A stretch of 54,614 nucleotides of DNA from Sphingomonadales bacterium (lineage in GTDB: Bacteria; Pseudomonadota; Alphaproteobacteria; Sphingomonadales; Sphingomonadaceae): assembly GCA_947470185.1 (NCBI GenBank), contig CANIRZ010000008.1:1-54614 (forward strand). Reading direction: 5' to 3'. Position 1 is the stretch's first letter. Each line of letters starts with the position of its first letter. The position numbers and the translations under genes are program-made. Below, piece by piece: positions 53,407 to 54,614 of this stretch. Below the pieces are notes generated by a model. The model was not told the origin of the DNA. It saw only the letters and a list, made by a program, of their open reading frames with translations, and did not search any database.

Positions 53407-54345
53407 ATGCGCGCATTCATTTTCCCCGGACAAGGCAGCCAAGCCGTTGGCATGGGTAGGGCGCTTGCAGAAGCAAGCCCAACCGCCCGCGCGGTGTTTG
53501 AGGAAATCGACGAAGCGCTTGGCCAACATCTGTTCCGATTGATGTGTGAAGGCCCGGAGAGCGAATTGACGCTCACCGAGAATGCGCAACCGGCGATCAT
53601 GGCAAACGCAATTGCAACCTTGCGCGTGCTGGAAACCGAAGGCGGCGTGCGATTGGTCGAAAAATGCAATTTCGTCGCTGGCCACTCCTTGGGCGAATAT
53701 ACCGCCTTATGTGCCGCAGGGGCGTTGCCGTTGTCCGTGACGGCGGCGCTGCTTAAACTGCGTGGTCGCGCAATGCAGGCGGCTGTGCCTGTCGGCATTG
53801 GCGCCATGGCCGCTTTGCTTGGCGCGGACATAGAAAAGGCGGAAAGCTTGGCTGCAGCCGCCGCGGAAGGCGAAACCTGTACCGTCGCCAATGACAACGA
53901 CCCATCGCAAGTCGTTATTTCCGGACATAAGGGTGCGATTGACCGCGCGATTGCGCTGGCAAAGGACCATGGCATTAAGCGGGGCATATTGCTGCCCGTA
54001 TCCGCCCCCTTCCACTGCCCGCTGATGCAGCCTGCTGCAGATGACATGGCAAGCGCGCTGGCGACCACCACAATCCACGCGCCTTTGGTGCCGCTGTTTG
54101 CCAATGTAACTGCAGCGCCCGTTGTCGACCCCCACACCATTTCTGCGCAATTGGTGCAGCAGGTCACTGGCCGTGTGCGTTGGCGCGAATCGGCGATTGC
54201 CATGGCCGAGGCCGGCGTTACCCATTTTGCCGAGTTCGGCGGGAAAGTTCTGTCCCCGATGGTCAAACGCAGCGCGGGCGAAGACATTGCGACCTCAAGC
54301 GTCATCAGCATGGATGACATCGAAGCCTTATTGAAAGCGATATAA
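53407..54345 (+). CDS. fabD: Malonyl-CoA:ACP transacylase
   Basis: Loads malonyl groups onto ACP for fatty-acid synthesis. The 312 residues have FPGQGSQAVGMG near 6-17, the nucleophile S94 in GHSLGEYTAL, and the SAPFHCPLM segment with the active-site His near 200-208. The stop overlaps the next gene's ATG by 1 nt (TAATG). fabG/acpP/fabF do not follow immediately; a crotonase does. Confidence 0.95.
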   Translation: MRAFIFPGQGSQAVGMGRALAEASPTARAVFEEIDEALGQHLFRLMCEGPESELTLTENAQPAIMANAIATLRVLETEGGVRLVEKCNFVAGHSLGEYTALCAAGALPLSVTAALLKLRGRAMQAAVPVGIGAMAALLGADIEKAESLAAAAAEGETCTVANDNDPSQVVISGHKGAIDRAIALAKDHGIKRGILLPVSAPFHCPLMQPAADDMASALATTTIHAPLVPLFANVTAAPVVDPHTISAQLVQQVTGRVRWRESAIAMAEAGVTHFAEFGGKVLSPMVKRSAGEDIATSSVISMDDIEALLKAI

Positions 54346-54614
54346 TGACCGACCAAATTCTTCAGTCACGCGATGGCGGAATATTGACCATCACCCTGAA
54401 TATGCCCGAAAAACGTAACCCGATATCTGATGTCGGCGTCGTCGATCAAATGTGCGACGCGTTCATGGCGGCGGATCAAGATATGTCGGTGCGCTGCGTT
54501 ATTCTGACCGGCGCAGGGACCGTTTTTTCATCGGGTGGCGACCTCAAGCAGATGCGCCCTGATAGCGGCGGGTTGCGGGCAGGCCTGCCTGCTGAAACCC
54601 GGCGTAATTACAAA
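54345..54614 (+). CDS. Enoyl-CoA hydratase/isomerase family protein (3' end outside window)
   Basis: The first 90 codons of a crotonase-fold protein are visible, reaching the window edge. ILTITLNMPEKRNPISD near 14-30, RCVILTGAGTVFSSGGDLKQM near 56-76 (given as the oxyanion-hole region) identify the family. The ATG is fixed by the TAATG overlap with the fabD stop, which implies coupling. Enoyl-CoA hydratase is the default name; isomerase or other crotonase activities are possible. Confidence 0.9.
   Translation, partial: MTDQILQSRDGGILTITLNMPEKRNPISDVGVVDQMCDAFMAADQDMSVRCVILTGAGTVFSSGGDLKQMRPDSGGLRAGLPAETRRNYK

Noticed and set aside
1-54614. CRISPR arrays, prophage, IS elements, toxin-antitoxin or secretion-system clusters
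   Set aside because: No spaced direct repeats, transposase or integrase motifs, phage structural genes or recognisable defence modules were seen on either strand.

Overview
The window looks like chromosomal DNA of an alphaproteobacterium, most likely of the order Sphingomonadales. Grounds: moderate-to-high GC; an EL222-type LOV-HTH photoreceptor (the reference protein is from Erythrobacter); the tRNA-Trp/secE/nusG/rplK/rplA order; plant/alphaproteobacterial-type glutamate-cysteine ligase; RG-rich or Ala-rich tails on S6 and L9; and an intergenic inverted repeat of a type I recall from sphingomonads. This placement is inference from protein resemblance, not from a search. Nearly all of the DNA is coding. 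I see no phage, transposase, plasmid or CRISPR features.

Layout. 1-5.1 kb: the 3' part of polyphosphate kinase coupled to exopolyphosphatase, then aldo/keto reductase and ubiA on the other strand. 5.2-9.5 kb: rsmE and gshA flanking a secreted P-domain/DUF11 protein that looks like an accessory insertion. 9.6-13.1 kb: tRNA-Trp, a DUF808 membrane protein, then secE-nusG-rplK-rplA ending in a strong terminator. 13.1-18.9 kb: an accessory block with a NamZ-type (DUF1343) exo-muramidase convergent with a sodium:solute symporter, a possible gene remnant, an EamA exporter, and a coupled NTF2-like/GNAT/nitrilase operon. 19.0-20.4 kb: the rplJ leader, rplJ, rplL and a terminator; rpoB does not follow. 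20.5-25.4 kb: apt, a lipoprotein-like methyltransferase, a thioesterase, alaC and a DEAD-box helicase. 25.5-35.3 kb: a polyhydroxyalkanoate (PHA) region (phaC, two acyl-CoA dehydrogenases, phasin, and further on phaB with an RHH protein) interleaved with clpS, an SDR, a DsbA-like isomerase, murA and the LOV-HTH regulator. 35.4-43.3 kb: apbC, a molybdenum hydroxylase large subunit and hemH in a tightly coupled minus-strand operon, divergent from hflK-hflC-degP. 43.3-54.6 kb: an M20 amidohydrolase, M19 dipeptidase, nadB, an ABC ATPase, a zinc-finger protein, tRNA-Met, a 2H phosphoesterase, rpsF-rpsR-rplI, a Mpl/MurC-like ligase divergent from an LD-carboxypeptidase, fabD, and the start of an enoyl-CoA hydratase.

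Two themes run through the window. One is polymer storage: polyphosphate at the left edge, and PHA synthesis with candidate PhaR-type operator boxes at the phasin promoter. The other is cell-wall turnover: NamZ plus symporter, murA, the Mpl-like ligase and LD-carboxypeptidase. The least ordinary items are the NamZ/symporter pair, the NTF2/GNAT/nitrilase operon, the LOV-HTH photoreceptor, an SDR lacking both catalytic Ser and Tyr and apparently using a TTG start, the secreted P-domain protein, and several clean palindromes in promoter regions. I did not find a clearly new multi-gene system. Where a start codon was ambiguous, the entry says why one was chosen.
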